From the NCBI RefSeq assembly GCF_019551475.1, contig NZ_CP047159.1, positions 372,001 through 436,000 on the forward strand: a DNA stretch of 64,000 nucleotides, given 5' to 3'. Below the pieces are notes generated by a model that was given only the letters and a program-made list of their open reading frames with translations, did no database searches and was not told the DNA's origin. This DNA comes from Prevotella sp. Rep29. GTDB taxonomy: Bacteria > Bacteroidota > Bacteroidia > Bacteroidales > Bacteroidaceae. Within the stretch, counting starts at the first letter, position 1; the number at the start of each line of letters is the position of its first letter. This document shows positions 45,451-54,660 of the stretch, in pieces. A program made the translations under genes and the position numbers.

Positions 45451-47133
45451 CCTGACTTCATCACTTTTTTGCGCCATCATATAGCGCACAATGATAATCA
45501 GCGAGTTACGTAAAATTATTGGGTGGTTTGGGTGGCGCAAGCGAAAAACGTGTACCTTTGCACCATGTATGTACGCAAGAAACACAATCGTTCCGGCTCT
45601 ACAAGTGTGGTAGTGGTCAGTAAAGCGAGTGGAAAGTATAAAGAAATAAAATCGTTTGGCTCCTCTACATCCGAAGAGGAAATACATTCATTATGCGATA
45701 AGGCTGCTGCATGGATACGTTCATTTGGCGGTCAGCAAGAACTTGACTTTGATGACCGCAAGGGAAAGGAAGTCGAGGAGACAGAGCGTTTCCTTAGCAA
45801 TATTGACAACGTGTTGATAAACGGTACTCGGCTTCTGCTTGATCAAGTCTATGACAGCATCGGCTTCAACCGGATTCCCGATGAGATTCTGCGTCATTTG
45901 GTAATCGCAAGGGTGTCGCAGCCCAGAAGCAAACTTGCCACAGTAGATTACCTGAAGTCATATTATGATGAAGATGTTGACCTCAACCACATCTATCGCT
46001 ACATGGACAAGCTCTACAATACCCAGATGGAGCTTGCGCAGCAGATTAGCGTAGAGCACACCCGGAAACTGTTCGGAGGCAAGATTGGATTGATGTTCTA
46101 CGACGTGACGACGCTCTACTTTGAGACAGCACAGACGGACGTATTGCGTGAACCGGGGTTTTCAAAGGATGGAAAGACGGCAGAGTCACAGGTTATACTC
46201 GGTCTGCTTGTATCAGAAGGAGGCTACCCGCTTTCATACTCTCTGTTCAACGGCAGCCAGTATGAGGGCTTCACCATGATACCAATGATAGATGACTTCA
46301 AGCAGCGTTTCAATCTGGGGAAAGATTTTGTTGTGGTGGCAGACTCAGGCTTGATGAACAAGAACAATGTCACTTTGCTGCAGGAGGCTGGCTACAACTA
46401 CATACTTGGAGCCCGCATCAAGAGCGAGAGCGCAAGCGTGAAGCAATGGATTCTCTCTTTAGAGAAGGTTGATAAAGCCTGTTACGACTACAAACGTGAG
46501 AATGGGGAAAGACTTATCGTCAGTTATTCCGACAAGCGTGCAAAGAAGGATGCCTACAACCGTGACCGCGGAATTGTCCGATTGAGAAAAGCCTATAAGA
46601 CCGGACGCATCACGAAGAGTCAGGTGAACAAGCGTGGCTACAACAAGTTTCTTGAAATCAGCAAGGACATAGAAGTCGTCATCAGCGAAGAGAAGATTGC
46701 AGAGGACTGCCAGTGGGACGGACTCAAGGGCTACATCACCAATACAGACCTTGACGCCGAGCGTGTCATTGCCGAGTATCATGGACTCTGGGTGGTGGAA
46801 CGTGCATTCCGTATTTCAAAAGGAACTCTGGAAATGCGTCCGATGTTTCATTTTACAGAACGTAGGATAGAGGCACATGTCTGCATTTGCTTCATCGCCT
46901 ATAAGGTATATAAGGAACTGGAGCGACTCATTGCCATTAACAAGATTGGGATGAGTGTCGATAAGGTGCTTGAGGCAGCCAAAACTATCACGACAATCAG
47001 GGTAAGGATGCCTAAAAACGGGACTTACTTCACTAAGACACTCTTCTTGACGGAGAAGCACCTCGCAGTGAAACCACTTTTCGACATATCTGGCAACAAA
47101 TCTTAATTTGGGTGGCGCATTGACGAAGTCAGG
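45451..47133 (+). mobile_element. IS1634-family insertion sequence, copy 2 (1683 bp)
   Basis: Same length, ends, promoter and transposase as copy 1 at 12071-13753; no difference was seen between them. It is flanked by an 89-bp direct repeat, twice as long as that of copy 1. It lies between the ferredoxin gene and the TPR gene, in a spacer already holding repeats, and breaks no visible gene. Confidence 0.95.
45565..47106 (+). CDS. IS1634-family transposase (copy 2)
   Basis: 513-residue DDE transposase, identical in sequence to the product of copy 1 (12185-13726). The acidic residues in FYDVTTLYFE, VVADSGLMN and WVVERAFRIS are intact. The start is chosen 3 bp after the internal TACCTTTGC box (45553-45561). 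Identity of the two copies shows that transposition within this chromosome is recent. Confidence 0.95.
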   Translation: MYVRKKHNRSGSTSVVVVSKASGKYKEIKSFGSSTSEEEIHSLCDKAAAWIRSFGGQQELDFDDRKGKEVEETERFLSNIDNVLINGTRLLLDQVYDSIGFNRIPDEILRHLVIARVSQPRSKLATVDYLKSYYDEDVDLNHIYRYMDKLYNTQMELAQQISVEHTRKLFGGKIGLMFYDVTTLYFETAQTDVLREPGFSKDGKTAESQVILGLLVSEGGYPLSYSLFNGSQYEGFTMIPMIDDFKQRFNLGKDFVVVADSGLMNKNNVTLLQEAGYNYILGARIKSESASVKQWILSLEKVDKACYDYKRENGERLIVSYSDKRAKKDAYNRDRGIVRLRKAYKTGRITKSQVNKRGYNKFLEISKDIEVVISEEKIAEDCQWDGLKGYITNTDLDAERVIAEYHGLWVVERAFRISKGTLEMRPMFHFTERRIEAHVCICFIAYKVYKELERLIAINKIGMSVDKVLEAAKTITTIRVRMPKNGTYFTKTLFLTEKHLAVKPLFDISGNKS

Positions 47134-47222
47134 AGACAATCTGCGGTTAAAACCTTTCGCTAAATGGTAAATACGGTAACGGCTAAATAATCTCTAATCA
47201 TAATTCTTAATTCATAATTCTT
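47134..47222. repeat. Right target-site duplication of IS copy 2 (89 bp)
   Basis: Exact copy of 45362-45450, directly beyond the GAAGTCAGG right end of the element. Confidence 0.9.
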
Positions 47223-47250
47223 AATTCTCAATTCAAAATGTGTGGCAATA

Positions 47251-47288
47251 AAAAAAGCATCCATGACGGGTGCCATGGATGCTTTTTT
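47251..47288. terminator. Terminator of the TonB-PstS-TPR operon
   Basis: 15-bp perfect stem AAAAAAGCATCCATG/CATGGATGCTTTTTT with an 8-nt loop. On the minus strand it follows the TPR gene by 16 bp and ends in a T-run. Confidence 0.9.
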
Positions 47289-47304
47289 GTGTTCAGGGTA
47301 TGTC

Positions 47305-48738
47305 TTATTTTCTTCCCAGTGCGTCCAGTGCAGGAGCGTATGTGGGGTCGATGCTGAGGATTTTGTTCCAGTATTCGTTTGCTACAGACTCGTTTTTGTT
47401 GACGAGGTTGTAGTGTGCGAGATAGTGGTAGGCAGTAACCAGACGGTTGCGGTCGGTGTTGCTCTTTTCCGGCATTGCCTCGATGATTTCAATCAGTTTT
47501 GTATAGTCGGGCAGTGCGAGGAATTTCTCCACGTTGGGGTCGAGCATGTTGTCGATCTGAGTCTTTTTGTTGTATGCGAAGACGAGTGTGTTGGGGTCGT
47601 CGGCAAACTTCTGAATCATTTCGTCATACACCTTGTTGGCATCCTCCAGTTTTGCTGTCTGCTCTGAGCCGGTGAGTCCTGCTCCCCAGTCGAGGTAGAT
47701 TTGTGCGAGTGCTGCATAGTCAGTGTTCTTCACTTTCTCGAGTTTGCCGAGATAGTTGCGGTGTTCGGTGATGGCGTTGTTGTAGTCGCCCTTCTCACGA
47801 TATGCGTTGGCAATGTTTGACATGGCATCGAGCACGTCGCTCTTGGCATCGGGGTTGATTTCGATGCTCTTGCGGAACATTTCGATGGCTTTGTCGTAGT
47901 CTTGCTTTCCGTTGTATGCGTGTCCGTAGTAGAGGTAGTCAGTGGAAGTGATTTTCGCACTGTCTGAGCGGTTGAACAGTCGGTCGGCATAGGTGAGTGC
48001 CGTGTCGAAGTCCTTGAGGTTGGTACTGTTGAAGAATACCAGGCGGTTGAGTGCCGGATGGCGTGGGAATTTCTCTGCACCGAAGGATGCTATCTCGCGG
48101 CTCTTCTCGAAGTTGCTGCTGAGGAACTCGCAGAGTGAGTAGTTCACCAGGTCGCTGCTTTCCATGTCGGCTTTGTTCACCTTGTCGTAGTATTCCACGG
48201 CTTTGGCGAGGTTGTTGGCGCGCATATAGATAGTGGCGTTGATGACGTCAACGGGATAGTCGGGACGCACCTTGCGCAGTTCTTCGAGCTTGGCTGCTGA
48301 TGCTTCCGGGCTCACCTTGCTGTTGATTTGTGCATATTTGCGGTAGGGCTCGGGGTTCATCTTGTCGAAGATGATTGCCTGTTCGTATTCCATCGATGCG
48401 TTTCCGCCGTCATCGGTGACGGCATAGATGTCGCCGAGAAGGATGTGCGGGAGTGCGTGTTGTGCTCCGCCTCTCACCTTCATCGCCATGTCGGCATACT
48501 GTCTTGCTTTTTGTGTGTCTTCGATGTCGAGATAAGCACGACCGATGCCGCAGAGGACTTCGATGTTTTTCTTGTTTTTCTTCACTACTTCCTTCACTTG
48601 CGCTTCGGCATTTGCAGGATTTTCCTTGATAACGATAGAGATGGCATCGATGATTGACTTGTTGTCTGTCTGTGCCATGGCGGTTGCACTGTAACCGAAG
48701 AGCAGTGCACCTAAGAATAAATATTTGATAGTTTTCAT
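47305..48738 (-). CDS. Periplasmic TPR-repeat protein of the TonB operon
   Basis: 477 residues with a signal peptide (about 1-22, ATAMAQ). The rest is tetratricopeptide repeats; clear units include YLYYGHAYNGKQDYDKAIEMFRKSI and NIANAYREKGDYNNAITEHRN. It acts as a protein-interaction scaffold in the periplasm. It is the last gene of exbB-exbD-exbD-tonB-pstS-like-TPR, a gene order I know from other Bacteroidales, but its exact role is not established. A strong terminator follows. Confidence 0.85.
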   Translation of the reverse strand: MKTIKYLFLGALLFGYSATAMAQTDNKSIIDAISIVIKENPANAEAQVKEVVKKNKKNIEVLCGIGRAYLDIEDTQKARQYADMAMKVRGGAQHALPHILLGDIYAVTDDGGNASMEYEQAIIFDKMNPEPYRKYAQINSKVSPEASAAKLEELRKVRPDYPVDVINATIYMRANNLAKAVEYYDKVNKADMESSDLVNYSLCEFLSSNFEKSREIASFGAEKFPRHPALNRLVFFNSTNLKDFDTALTYADRLFNRSDSAKITSTDYLYYGHAYNGKQDYDKAIEMFRKSIEINPDAKSDVLDAMSNIANAYREKGDYNNAITEHRNYLGKLEKVKNTDYAALAQIYLDWGAGLTGSEQTAKLEDANKVYDEMIQKFADDPNTLVFAYNKKTQIDNMLDPNVEKFLALPDYTKLIEIIEAMPEKSNTDRNRLVTAYHYLAHYNLVNKNESVANEYWNKILSIDPTYAPALDALGRK

Positions 48739-48807
48739 AATTCTTCTTTTTTTTAATTAAACATGTTAATTATCTCTACTGATAAGATGATTTTGTTTTC
48801 TATGGGT

Positions 48808-49773
48808 TTAATCTTTCGTCACATTTACTTTTCTGACCGTCAAGTCTCCGTATGCAGGAAGGAGTGATGACTGGAAGATGACAAGCTGCGCCTTTGGACT
48901 TGTGAGGAAGTTTGCAAATCCCCATGGGAGCCCTCTGATGCGGTCGGTTAATATTCCGTAGATGGTGCGAATCAGCGGGTAGCTGTCGTTGTAGATGTAA
49001 TACTGGTATGGTTTCCAGCTGTTATATGAAGTGGCTGTCTGCATCCTGCTGACAGACATCACTCGAATGTTCTTCTTGAAGGTGACGTTGGTGGTGTCTC
49101 GTTTGTCGTTGAGCCAGTTCGACCCGATGATGCCGATGGCATTGGGGGTCTTTTCCACGTAGTTGATGACTTCCTCGGATTTGTCAACTGCCTGGATGTT
49201 GGGGCTGTTGATGGGTGTTCCTCCGAGGATTGAGTCTGCTGCGTAGCGCGCAGTGCTTGATTTGGGATTGTCGAATATGACTTCGATATCGCCGCGTTTG
49301 GATTGCGGGTAGATTTCGTCCCATTTCTTTACTTCGCCTTTGAGGATGCGTGCGATGTCGTTGACGGTGATGCACGTATCGGTGTTTGACTTGTGGACGA
49401 TGAGTGCCAGTCCGTCATAGGCGATGGGGAAGGAGCGGATGTTCTTGTAGCCTTTGTTCTTCAAGATGTTCCGTTCGTTCTTGGTTAGGTCACGCGAGGT
49501 GATGGCGAGAAATATTTTCTCGTCGAGAAGCATTTTTACGGCTTCGGATTCGTTTGTGTAAATTGGTGTGAGCTTTGCTTTCGGCGTGTTGTGCTCGAAG
49601 ATCTCTACCTCTTCATCGATGATGGGAGAAAAACTTTCATCAGAAGCGAATGATATCGCTCCTGATGAATGTGTGTCTGTTCTTCCGGAACCTTTGCGCT
49701 TGTCATCGCAAGACGAAAGCGCAAAGGTTGCTATGAAGAGTCCAATTAAAACGCAATATACGTTTTTGTTCAT
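48808..49773 (-). CDS. PstS-like periplasmic substrate-binding lipoprotein
   Basis: 321 residues with a lipobox (ALSSC, Cys about 21) followed by DDKRKG, a likely surface or periplasmic lipoprotein. The fold is that of PstS-type phosphate-binding proteins: AISFASDESFSPI near the start, IARILKGEVKKWDEI in the middle, NPKSSTARYAADSI and VNYVEKTPNAIGIIG later. No phosphate permease genes accompany it. It sits between tonB and a TPR gene, so the ligand and role may be linked to TonB function rather than Pst uptake. This is inferred. Confidence 0.8.
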   Translation of the reverse strand: MNKNVYCVLIGLFIATFALSSCDDKRKGSGRTDTHSSGAISFASDESFSPIIDEEVEIFEHNTPKAKLTPIYTNESEAVKMLLDEKIFLAITSRDLTKNERNILKNKGYKNIRSFPIAYDGLALIVHKSNTDTCITVNDIARILKGEVKKWDEIYPQSKRGDIEVIFDNPKSSTARYAADSILGGTPINSPNIQAVDKSEEVINYVEKTPNAIGIIGSNWLNDKRDTTNVTFKKNIRVMSVSRMQTATSYNSWKPYQYYIYNDSYPLIRTIYGILTDRIRGLPWGFANFLTSPKAQLVIFQSSLLPAYGDLTVRKVNVTKD

Positions 49774-49786
49774 TTCAAAATTCAGT

Positions 49787-50611
49787 TTACTGTAGCTTAA
49801 AGTTAACCGGTACGTTATATTTCACACGTACGTTCTGACCGTTCTGTCTTCCCGGTGTCCACTTCGGCATGGATGCAACCACGCGTGCTGCCTCTTTGTC
49901 GAGTGACGGGTCAACGCCACGGATTACCTGTACCTGACTGACTGAACCGTCGCGTTCAACGACGAATCCTACGATGACGCGTCCTTGGATGCCGTTCTCT
50001 TCAGCTATCGGCGGGTACTTCACGTGTGAGCTGAGCCAGTTCAGTAATGCTGCCTGACCTCCGGGGAACGATGGCGGTTGTTCCACCACGTCGAAGATTT
50101 TTGTCTCTTCCTGTTTCGGCGGTTCCGGCTGTGCGATGACTTCCTTGGCTTTCAGTACTTCGCCTCCCTTGTCGTCATTACCTTCAACGTTGAAGGAACC
50201 GATGGCAGTCTTGGTCTTGTTGAGGTCGTCTTGTGACTTCAACTCTTCCTCAGGCTTCACCTCCGAGTCTTTCTTGATGACGGGGGGGACGAATTTCACA
50301 GAACTTTTTACTTTTTCAACTGGTTTTGCTTCTTCAATCTTCACAGGAGCTTTCTTCTCGACCTTCACCTCTTTCTTGGTGATGTTCATGAGTTCCACGT
50401 CTGCGGAGATTTCTTCTTTCTTATTTGCTTCAATAATGGCGTTGACTCCGATGATGGCTCCTAACGCAGCTGCGATGGCAAGCATAATGATGACGGACCA
50501 TACGTTACGCTTTCCTGTGTTTTTACGCAGTACGTAAGCACCATATTCCTTGTTTTTTCCTTCAAAGACAAGGTCAACCCAGTTATTGTCTATCAAATCA
50601 ATTTTTGACAT
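49787..50611 (-). CDS. tonB: Energy transducer TonB
   Basis: 274 residues. A cytoplasmic N-terminal segment (about 1-35, KNKEYGAYVLRKN, typical of Bacteroidetes TonB) is followed by one membrane anchor (about 38-58) and a Lys/Glu/Pro-rich periplasmic linker (about 75-170). The C-terminal TonB domain is VKYPPIAEENGIQGRVIVGF...VKYNVPVNFKL. It transfers proton-motive energy to TonB-dependent transporters such as the SusC protein here. It lies 31 bp after the second exbD. Confidence 0.93.
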   Translation of the reverse strand: MSKIDLIDNNWVDLVFEGKNKEYGAYVLRKNTGKRNVWSVIIMLAIAAALGAIIGVNAIIEANKKEEISADVELMNITKKEVKVEKKAPVKIEEAKPVEKVKSSVKFVPPVIKKDSEVKPEEELKSQDDLNKTKTAIGSFNVEGNDDKGGEVLKAKEVIAQPEPPKQEETKIFDVVEQPPSFPGGQAALLNWLSSHVKYPPIAEENGIQGRVIVGFVVERDGSVSQVQVIRGVDPSLDKEAARVVASMPKWTPGRQNGQNVRVKYNVPVNFKLQ

Positions 50612-50642
50612 AGCTTCAAGTTGTTTTAAATGTTACACATTG

Positions 50643-51290
50643 TCATTGCAAGGGGATGTTCTTTGACTTGAGAAGTCTCTCATCGTCGCTGGAAATCTTG
50701 TCAAGGACGTACTTACTGATACTGCAAATCTGCATTTCGTCGAGCGCTGTGACCATGTTGTCATAAGAGGCAGTGTCGAGCGGTTTGATAATGATGGTCA
50801 GTGTAGGAATCTTCTCACCATTGATTTCACCGTCACGAATCTTTTTCAGTTCGTTCTGATAGACGCTGTCTTCCATGTTGGTCTCATCTTTCTTCGCATC
50901 AAGATCCAGTTTCGCTTTGCGGATGCGTGCAACCGGAATGATTCCTTCTTCGGTCTGATGCTCGGTGAGTACCTTGCGGATACCCTCCTTTCCCCAAGTG
51001 GTTTCTACCATACAGCTGGGGTCGTCATACTTAGGAATTCCCTTGATGTAATAGATTTTGTCGTTTCCTGCCAGATAGATCGTAATGGTGTGTGACTCTT
51101 TGGTCGCGTTACGGTCTTTGTCCTGGATGTTCTCATCATTGCTCGGCATTGTGAGTTGCATTGCCTGAGGCTTGCTGAGAGAGGTACAGAGCATGAAGAA
51201 TGTAATAAGAAGCATCATCATGTCCACCATAGGCGTGAAGTCCACGCGTACGGTCTGCTTTTTCTGTCTACTTTCTTTTTGTTTAGCCAT
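50643..51290 (-). CDS. exbD: Biopolymer transport protein ExbD (second copy)
   Basis: 215 residues with one N-terminal membrane segment (about 22-42) containing the essential Asp in RVDFTPMVDMMMLLITFFML. The periplasmic domain is longer than in Proteobacteria, as is usual in Bacteroidetes. It works with ExbB as the proton-driven motor for TonB. It starts 3 bp after the first exbD gene. Confidence 0.92.
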   Translation of the reverse strand: MAKQKESRQKKQTVRVDFTPMVDMMMLLITFFMLCTSLSKPQAMQLTMPSNDENIQDKDRNATKESHTITIYLAGNDKIYYIKGIPKYDDPSCMVETTWGKEGIRKVLTEHQTEEGIIPVARIRKAKLDLDAKKDETNMEDSVYQNELKKIRDGEINGEKIPTLTIIIKPLDTASYDNMVTALDEMQICSISKYVLDKISSDDERLLKSKNIPLQ

Positions 51291-51293
51291 TCT

Positions 51294-51920
51294 TTAATCC
51301 TCCGCTTCTTTAAACGATGTAATTAACTGGTAACGGTTCTGATCCATGTCCTGCAATTCTGACATGACGCGCTTGATGACCTTGTAGGGTGTCTTGGCGT
51401 CTGCCTTGATGCAGAGCTTGATTTCATCACCGGAAGCAATAGCTTCATCTACCCACAGCTGGAACTCGCTCTTTCCTTTTTCTCCGTCGCTGCCTTCGAT
51501 GCTATCAGTAGGGATACCCAACTGCATCAAGGCTTCGCTCCGTTTGTTCTGGGGGAGAGAGAGGAACTGTGCCAATCTGTCCATTGGAACACCGAACTGT
51601 GTCTCTTCCAAGAAGACTGCCTTCTGCTCAGGTGTCAGGTTGACACCGAACTTGCTGGTCATTCCGTCCAGGGTAGATTTCAAATAGTTCACATTATCCA
51701 TACTCATGAACACCTTTCCTTCAGGATTGATGGTGATGTTCAGAATATCGTTCTCTGGGACCTTGACCTTTGATGCCGACTGCGGTGTGTTGACTTTCAC
51801 TGCCTCATTCTTGACGAACGTTGACGTCATCATGAAGAAGGTCAGCAAAAGCACCATCACGTCTGACATTGGGGTCATGTCAATCCAGATGTCCGCTTTC
51901 TTAATTTTTACTTTACCCAT
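51294..51920 (-). CDS. exbD: Biopolymer transport protein ExbD (first copy)
   Basis: 208 residues with the membrane segment DIWIDMTPMSDVMVLLLTFF near the N-terminus, including the proton-carrying Asp. The periplasmic part differs from the neighbouring ExbD, so the two are paralogues rather than recent duplicates. It lies 31 bp after exbB. Two adjacent exbD genes are common in Bacteroidetes and may form a mixed motor. Confidence 0.92.
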   Translation of the reverse strand: MGKVKIKKADIWIDMTPMSDVMVLLLTFFMMTSTFVKNEAVKVNTPQSASKVKVPENDILNITINPEGKVFMSMDNVNYLKSTLDGMTSKFGVNLTPEQKAVFLEETQFGVPMDRLAQFLSLPQNKRSEALMQLGIPTDSIEGSDGEKGKSEFQLWVDEAIASGDEIKLCIKADAKTPYKVIKRVMSELQDMDQNRYQLITSFKEAED

Positions 51921-51951
51921 AGCGATAAATGTTTTAAAGGGTTAGCAAAAA

Positions 51952-52785
51952 TTAAGCCTCTTCTGCGTGGTTAACTTCGTATGTCTGAGCGATGGTGTAA
52001 CCTACCTCGTCGAGGGCGTATGTCAATTTATCAATCTTGTTGGTGTAGAAGTTGTAAGCAACAACGGCTACCCATGATGTTAAAATACCAGATGCGGTGT
52101 TAACCAAGGCCTCAGAAATACCGAGAGAAAGTGCCTGAGAGTCTGCACCACCACCAGCTGCCAACGCTGCGAATGAACGGATCATACCGACAACGGTACC
52201 GAAAAGAGCGGTCAGCGTACCGAGTGTTGTGATCGTAGCGATGATCGGCATATTCATCTGAAGAGTAGGCATTTCAAGCTGAGTTGCCTCTTCGTGAGCC
52301 TGCTGGATGCGTGCAATCTTCTGCTCTTTCTTCATACCTGCAGTTCCTTCCATCTCTTTGTATGTACGGAGAGAAGCTCCTACAACGTTAGCAACGGTAC
52401 CACGCTGCTTGTCGCAGAGATCCTGAGCCTTTGCGAAGTCGTTAGCCTTCAACGCAGCCTTGATGTTTTCTACGAACTGAGGAAGCTTACCTTTACCAAA
52501 TGCTGTGCGAAGAGCGAGCCAGCGCTCGATAGAGAGAGCAATCACAGTGAACAAAAGTGTCAAGATGACAGGAACGACGATACCACCTTTGTAGATTGTA
52601 CCCCAGATGTTTCCGTCGATAACTTCTCCGTTGTTCGGGTCAATGTGAGCACTGCTTCCGAGGAAGAACTTAAAGAACAATACTGCGAGAATGAAGCAAA
52701 CAACGATAATCCAGAATGCTGCTTTTACTCCCTGAAAGCCCTGTGATTTCTTCACCGGAGCTGTAGTGTTTGTTTTTGTTGCCAT
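51952..52785 (-). CDS. exbB: MotA/TolQ/ExbB-family proton channel
   Basis: 277 residues with an N-terminal membrane segment (about 25-45), a second near 72-90, and the conserved channel pair in the C-terminal half (IATITTLGTLTALFGTVVGM and SEALVNTASGILTSWVAVVAYNFY). The Thr/Gly pattern of the MotA/ExbB family is intact. It is the first gene of the operon, with a promoter box about 110 bp upstream. Confidence 0.93.
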   Translation of the reverse strand: MATKTNTTAPVKKSQGFQGVKAAFWIIVVCFILAVLFFKFFLGSSAHIDPNNGEVIDGNIWGTIYKGGIVVPVILTLLFTVIALSIERWLALRTAFGKGKLPQFVENIKAALKANDFAKAQDLCDKQRGTVANVVGASLRTYKEMEGTAGMKKEQKIARIQQAHEEATQLEMPTLQMNMPIIATITTLGTLTALFGTVVGMIRSFAALAAGGGADSQALSLGISEALVNTASGILTSWVAVVAYNFYTNKIDKLTYALDEVGYTIAQTYEVNHAEEA

Positions 52786-52894
52786 AATAATTACTTTTAA
52801 TTTTTAAAATTTTGGTTATTAATAAATTGATTATATGATTTCTTTATTTCTTGTTTGTTAGACTTGTCCCTCCTCTTTCGGAGGAAATAGTTTC

Positions 52895-52903
52895 GCAAAG
52901 ATA
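52895..52903 (-). promoter_or_regulatory. -7 box (TATCTTTGC) of the exbB-tonB operon
   Basis: Minus-strand TATCTTTGC, 109 bp upstream of exbB, leaving a long AT-rich leader that includes a small TCCTC/GAGGA hairpin. Confidence 0.65.
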
Positions 52904-53316
52904 AGCATTTCGTTCAAACTGCCACAAGAATTATGGTATTTTAACTATGATTTTTTCAAATTTGCCCCATTTTCGTTGCCGCTTGCAGCGTGTTTTCATC
53001 CATGCCGGCACCCATCTCTCGTTTCTTCCGAAGCGCTCGGAATAAAGGGATTTGGGATGCTCCTTTTTAAATTTTGTTCCTGCAAAAATAATACTTTTAT
53101 TTGTTTAAACGAAAAAAAATGGGCATTATTTCGTTTTTTCTGGCATTTTTGTTTCAAAAATCGTTGTTTTTGACTTTTTTCTTTCACTTTTTATCTTAGG
53201 GAGTTCCGTAAATCAGTATGCTTGTTTCTGTCAAATAGCATCTAAAGCTAATTCATGGAACACGCCCTTGGTATTTGTGTTTTGCCGTTTTGTTTGGAGT
53301 CGGGGCTGTCAATTAT
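52904..53316. other. Intergenic region between exbB and the ribBA terminator
   Basis: About 410 bp, AT-rich, with no credible gene. A minus-strand TATTTTTGC lies near 53082-53090 but leads to no recognisable coding sequence; a small RNA cannot be excluded. Confidence 0.4.
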
Positions 53317-53360
53317 AAAAGAAGCCGGAGGTTGTATAGGGTCAACCTCCGGCTTCTTTT
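53317..53360. terminator. Terminator of the lptG-ribBA unit
   Basis: 18-bp perfect stem AAAAGAAGCCGGAGGTTG/CAACCTCCGGCTTCTTTT with an 8-nt loop, about 65 bp beyond the ribBA stop on the minus strand. It is the strongest hairpin in the window. Confidence 0.9.
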
Positions 53361-53424
53361 ATTCTGTTGTTTTGAGATGTTTTGTCCATTCTGGTGCTAC
53401 AGTCCTGCGTGTCGCCTGATGGTT

Positions 53425-54633
53425 TCAGACGTGCAGGTTGTGTCCCATGCGTTCTTTTTTCGTTTGCAGGTATCGCAGGTTGTATTCGTTCGGTGCCACC
53501 TCGATGGGTACGTTCTCGACGATTTCCAGTCCATAGCCTTCGAGACCGACGCGCTTGACGGGGTTGTTAGTCATGAGTCGCATCTTGTGTATGCCGAGGT
53601 GGCGGAGCATCTGTGCGCCGCATCCGTAGTCGCGCTCGTCGGGTTTGAATCCGAGGTGGGTGTTGGCATCGACCGTGTCGTAACCTTCCTCCTGCAGTTT
53701 GTAGGCTTCAATCTTATTCATGAGTCCGATACCTCGTCCTTCCTGCTGCATGTAGATGAGTACGCCTTTCCCCTCTTTTTCAATCATCTGCATCGAGCGG
53801 TGCAGCTGTTCGCCGCAGTCGCACCGTTTGCTGCCGAGGATGTCGCCTGTGGCGCATGAAGAGTGTACGCGCACCAGCACCGGTTCGTCTTCCGCCCACG
53901 TTCCTTTGATGAGAGCCATGTGTTCCGTTCCGGTGCTCTTCTGACGGAAGGGTATGAGGTGGAAATTGCCGTATTCGGTCGGGAGTTCCACTTCGGTGCC
54001 CACTTCGATGAGCGATTCCGTCTTCAGCCGGTAGGCTATCATGTCTTTGATAGTGATGATTTTCAGGTCGTATTGTTTAGCCATCTCCATCAGTTCCGGC
54101 ATGCGCGCCATCGTTCCGTCGTCGTTCATGATTTCCATCAGTGCGCCGGCGGGGTACAGTCCTGCCAGTCGGCAGAGGTCGATGGTTGCTTCGGTGTGTC
54201 CCGAACGTCGCAGCACGCCGTGGTCTTGTGCGTAGAGAGGGTTGATGTGTCCCGGTCTTCCGAATGTCTGCGGAGTGGAGGTGGGGTCGGCGAGTGCCTT
54301 GATGGTTGCTGCGCGGTCATGTGCGGAGACTCCCGTCGAGCATCCTTCCAGTTTGTCGATGGTGACGGTGAAAGGAGTGCCGAGCACGGAGGTGTTGTCC
54401 TGCACCTGGTGGGGCAGGTCCAGTTCCTTGCATCGGCTCAGGGTGATGGGTGCACACAATACGCCGCGTGCATGTTTAAGCATGAAATTCACCTTTTCGG
54501 GGGTTATCTTTTCTGCGGCAATAATCAGGTCGCCTTCATTCTCGCGGTCTTCGTCATCCACAACGATGACAAATTTACCTTCCTTGAAATCTTTTACTGC
54601 ATCTTCGATGCTATCGAGTCGATAGTTTTCCAT
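53425..54633 (-). CDS. ribBA: Bifunctional 3,4-dihydroxy-2-butanone-4-phosphate synthase / GTP cyclohydrolase II
   Basis: 402-residue riboflavin-biosynthesis enzyme. The N-terminal RibB half (about 1-200) shows [14 protein letters not shown], and [14 protein letters not shown] further on. The C-terminal RibA half has the zinc-binding Cys cluster in [15 protein letters not shown] and the catalytic [13 protein letters not shown]. Both catalytic sites are intact, so it supplies both precursors of lumazine synthesis. It lies 27 bp after lptG and is probably co-transcribed. No FMN riboswitch was seen upstream. Confidence 0.96.
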   Translation of the reverse strand: MENYRLDSIEDAVKDFKEGKFVIVVDDEDRENEGDLIIAAEKITPEKVNFMLKHARGVLCAPITLSRCKELDLPHQVQDNTSVLGTPFTVTIDKLEGCSTGVSAHDRAATIKALADPTSTPQTFGRPGHINPLYAQDHGVLRRSGHTEATIDLCRLAGLYPAGALMEIMNDDGTMARMPELMEMAKQYDLKIITIKDMIAYRLKTESLIEVGTEVELPTEYGNFHLIPFRQKSTGTEHMALIKGTWAEDEPVLVRVHSSCATGDILGSKRCDCGEQLHRSMQMIEKEGKGVLIYMQQEGRGIGLMNKIEAYKLQEEGYDTVDANTHLGFKPDERDYGCGAQMLRHLGIHKMRLMTNNPVKRVGLEGYGLEIVENVPIEVAPNEYNLRYLQTKKERMGHNLHV

Positions 54634-54660
54634 ACTTATATATATAATAATGTGAAAAGT

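Noticed and set aside
52996..53187. 63-codon minus-strand frame in the exbB-ribBA spacer
   Set aside because: Lys/Phe/Gln-rich low-complexity product from AT-rich DNA, no start signal; a minus-strand promoter-like box lies inside it.
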